Of a stretch of 14,897 nucleotides of DNA, positions 14,451-14,897 are shown piece by piece (positions within the stretch are counted from its first letter, which is position 1; each line of letters starts with the position of its first letter). The DNA is from JANXVV01 sp038230975. GTDB taxonomy: Bacteria; Planctomycetota; Phycisphaerae; Tepidisphaerales; Tepidisphaeraceae. Location of the stretch: contig JBBRMF010000119.1 in assembly GCA_038230975.1 (NCBI GenBank), positions 1 to 14,897 of the forward strand, in the 5' to 3' direction. The notes below the pieces were generated by a model that was given only the letters and a program-made list of their open reading frames with translations, ran no database searches and was not told where the DNA came from. The translations under genes and the position numbers were made by a program.

Positions 14451-14897
14451 ATGGATACGTGTCCCTATTGCGGTGGTAAAAGAATTGACCGTTATTGCGG
14501 CTCATGCGGGCACGTCGCTGAACCGCCTTCCGCAGTTGCCTCATTGTCTGCGCAATTTGCTCCCTATCCGGCGCGGCGCGCCAAAGTTGGCCGAGTTGTT
14601 GCATTCCTGGGATTGGGAGCCGTTGGATTTCTGGCGTTTACACTTTTGTCGGTTCGCCAGGTCGCTTATCCACCGTCGCCAACTCCTGTTGCAACACAAT
14701 TCCTCGCGGTGCCTTCGCTTCAACCCCGAATTTTCGATGCGTTGGAAACGCAGATCCTGGCACGCGTGAGCATCGGTCGGGCGTCTCTTTATTCGCTGAA
14801 CGCGCGTGCTTCGTTTTTGCAGAATGATTTGGATCGCTTCAGTGCCGAACGAAACGATGTCTATAAGTTTCGCCAAAGGCTCTCTCAAGCCCGCCTC
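14451..14897 (+). CDS. Zinc-ribbon plus single-TM protein, 3' end beyond the window
   Basis: Frame from ATG 14451 is open to the last base, giving 149 residues so far. It starts with a zinc ribbon: C4-x2-C7 and C16-x2-C19 (CPYCGG, YCGSCG), the usual form of bacterial zinc-ribbon membrane proteins. A linker rich in Pro and Ala follows, then one hydrophobic segment at about 48-67 and a helical, charged region (DALETQILAR, NDLDRFSAERNDVYKF) after it, likely coiled coil. With a cytoplasmic zinc ribbon the rest would be periplasmic. I do not recognise a named family. The start is supported by the upstream TGCTATAAT and by the Cys pattern beginning at residue 4. It is the second plus-strand gene after the SPOR lipoprotein and has its own promoter. 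Confidence 0.8.
   Translation, partial: MDTCPYCGGKRIDRYCGSCGHVAEPPSAVASLSAQFAPYPARRAKVGRVVAFLGLGAVGFLAFTLLSVRQVAYPPSPTPVATQFLAVPSLQPRIFDALETQILARVSIGRASLYSLNARASFLQNDLDRFSAERNDVYKFRQRLSQARL

Noticed and set aside
1..14897. CRISPR arrays, tRNA or rRNA genes, insertion sequences and att sites
   Set aside because: No regular repeat-spacer pattern, tRNA-like cloverleaf, transposase frame or terminal inverted repeat was noticed by reading; a computed search (tRNAscan-SE, CRISPR finder, IS search) would settle it.

Overview
The window looks like bacterial chromosome of moderate GC (about 45-62% locally), with genes tightly packed on both strands. I see no phage, transposon, CRISPR array or RNA gene. 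A secreted ThuA-like protein, a Bacillus-type AddA/AddB pair, a SPOR lipoprotein and a Gram-negative style lipobox fit a diderm environmental bacterium. A planctomycete or other PVC relative is my best guess, at low confidence.

Layout. (1) Bases 1-1450, plus strand: the tail of an unidentified gene, a DUF488 gene that overlaps it as GTGA, and a LOG-family (TIGR00730-type) nucleotide phosphoribohydrolase. These are packed as one transcription unit. (2) Bases 1556-9633, minus strand: addB, addA and thuA-like. addB and addA overlap by ATGA, and only 12 nt separate addA from the secreted ThuA-like gene. AddA has full helicase and nuclease motifs. AddB keeps its Walker A and its four iron-sulfur cysteines but has Arg where the nuclease lysine belongs. 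(3) Bases 9772-11930, plus strand: a nucleoside phosphorylase-superfamily protein of HpnG type, divergent from addB, then an acyltransferase-3 membrane protein. (4) Bases 11975-13438, minus strand: an acyl-CoA ligase (adenylate-forming enzyme), convergent with the acyltransferase. (5) Bases 13525-14897, plus strand: a TPR/SPOR lipoprotein, divergent from the ligase, then a zinc-ribbon plus single-TM protein that runs off the window end.

Working together. AddA and AddB should form one heterodimeric helicase-nuclease for double-strand break processing. The acyltransferase, acyl-CoA ligase and HpnG-like protein could all touch lipids or the envelope, but their different strands and promoters do not prove one pathway. 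Two plus-strand genes (GTG at 9772, ATG at 14451) have -10-like boxes 6-7 nt before the start codon and no Shine-Dalgarno, which suggests leaderless mRNAs. I found no convincing new defence system. The best leads are the AddB active-site change, the DUF488-LOG pairing and the leaderless starts.
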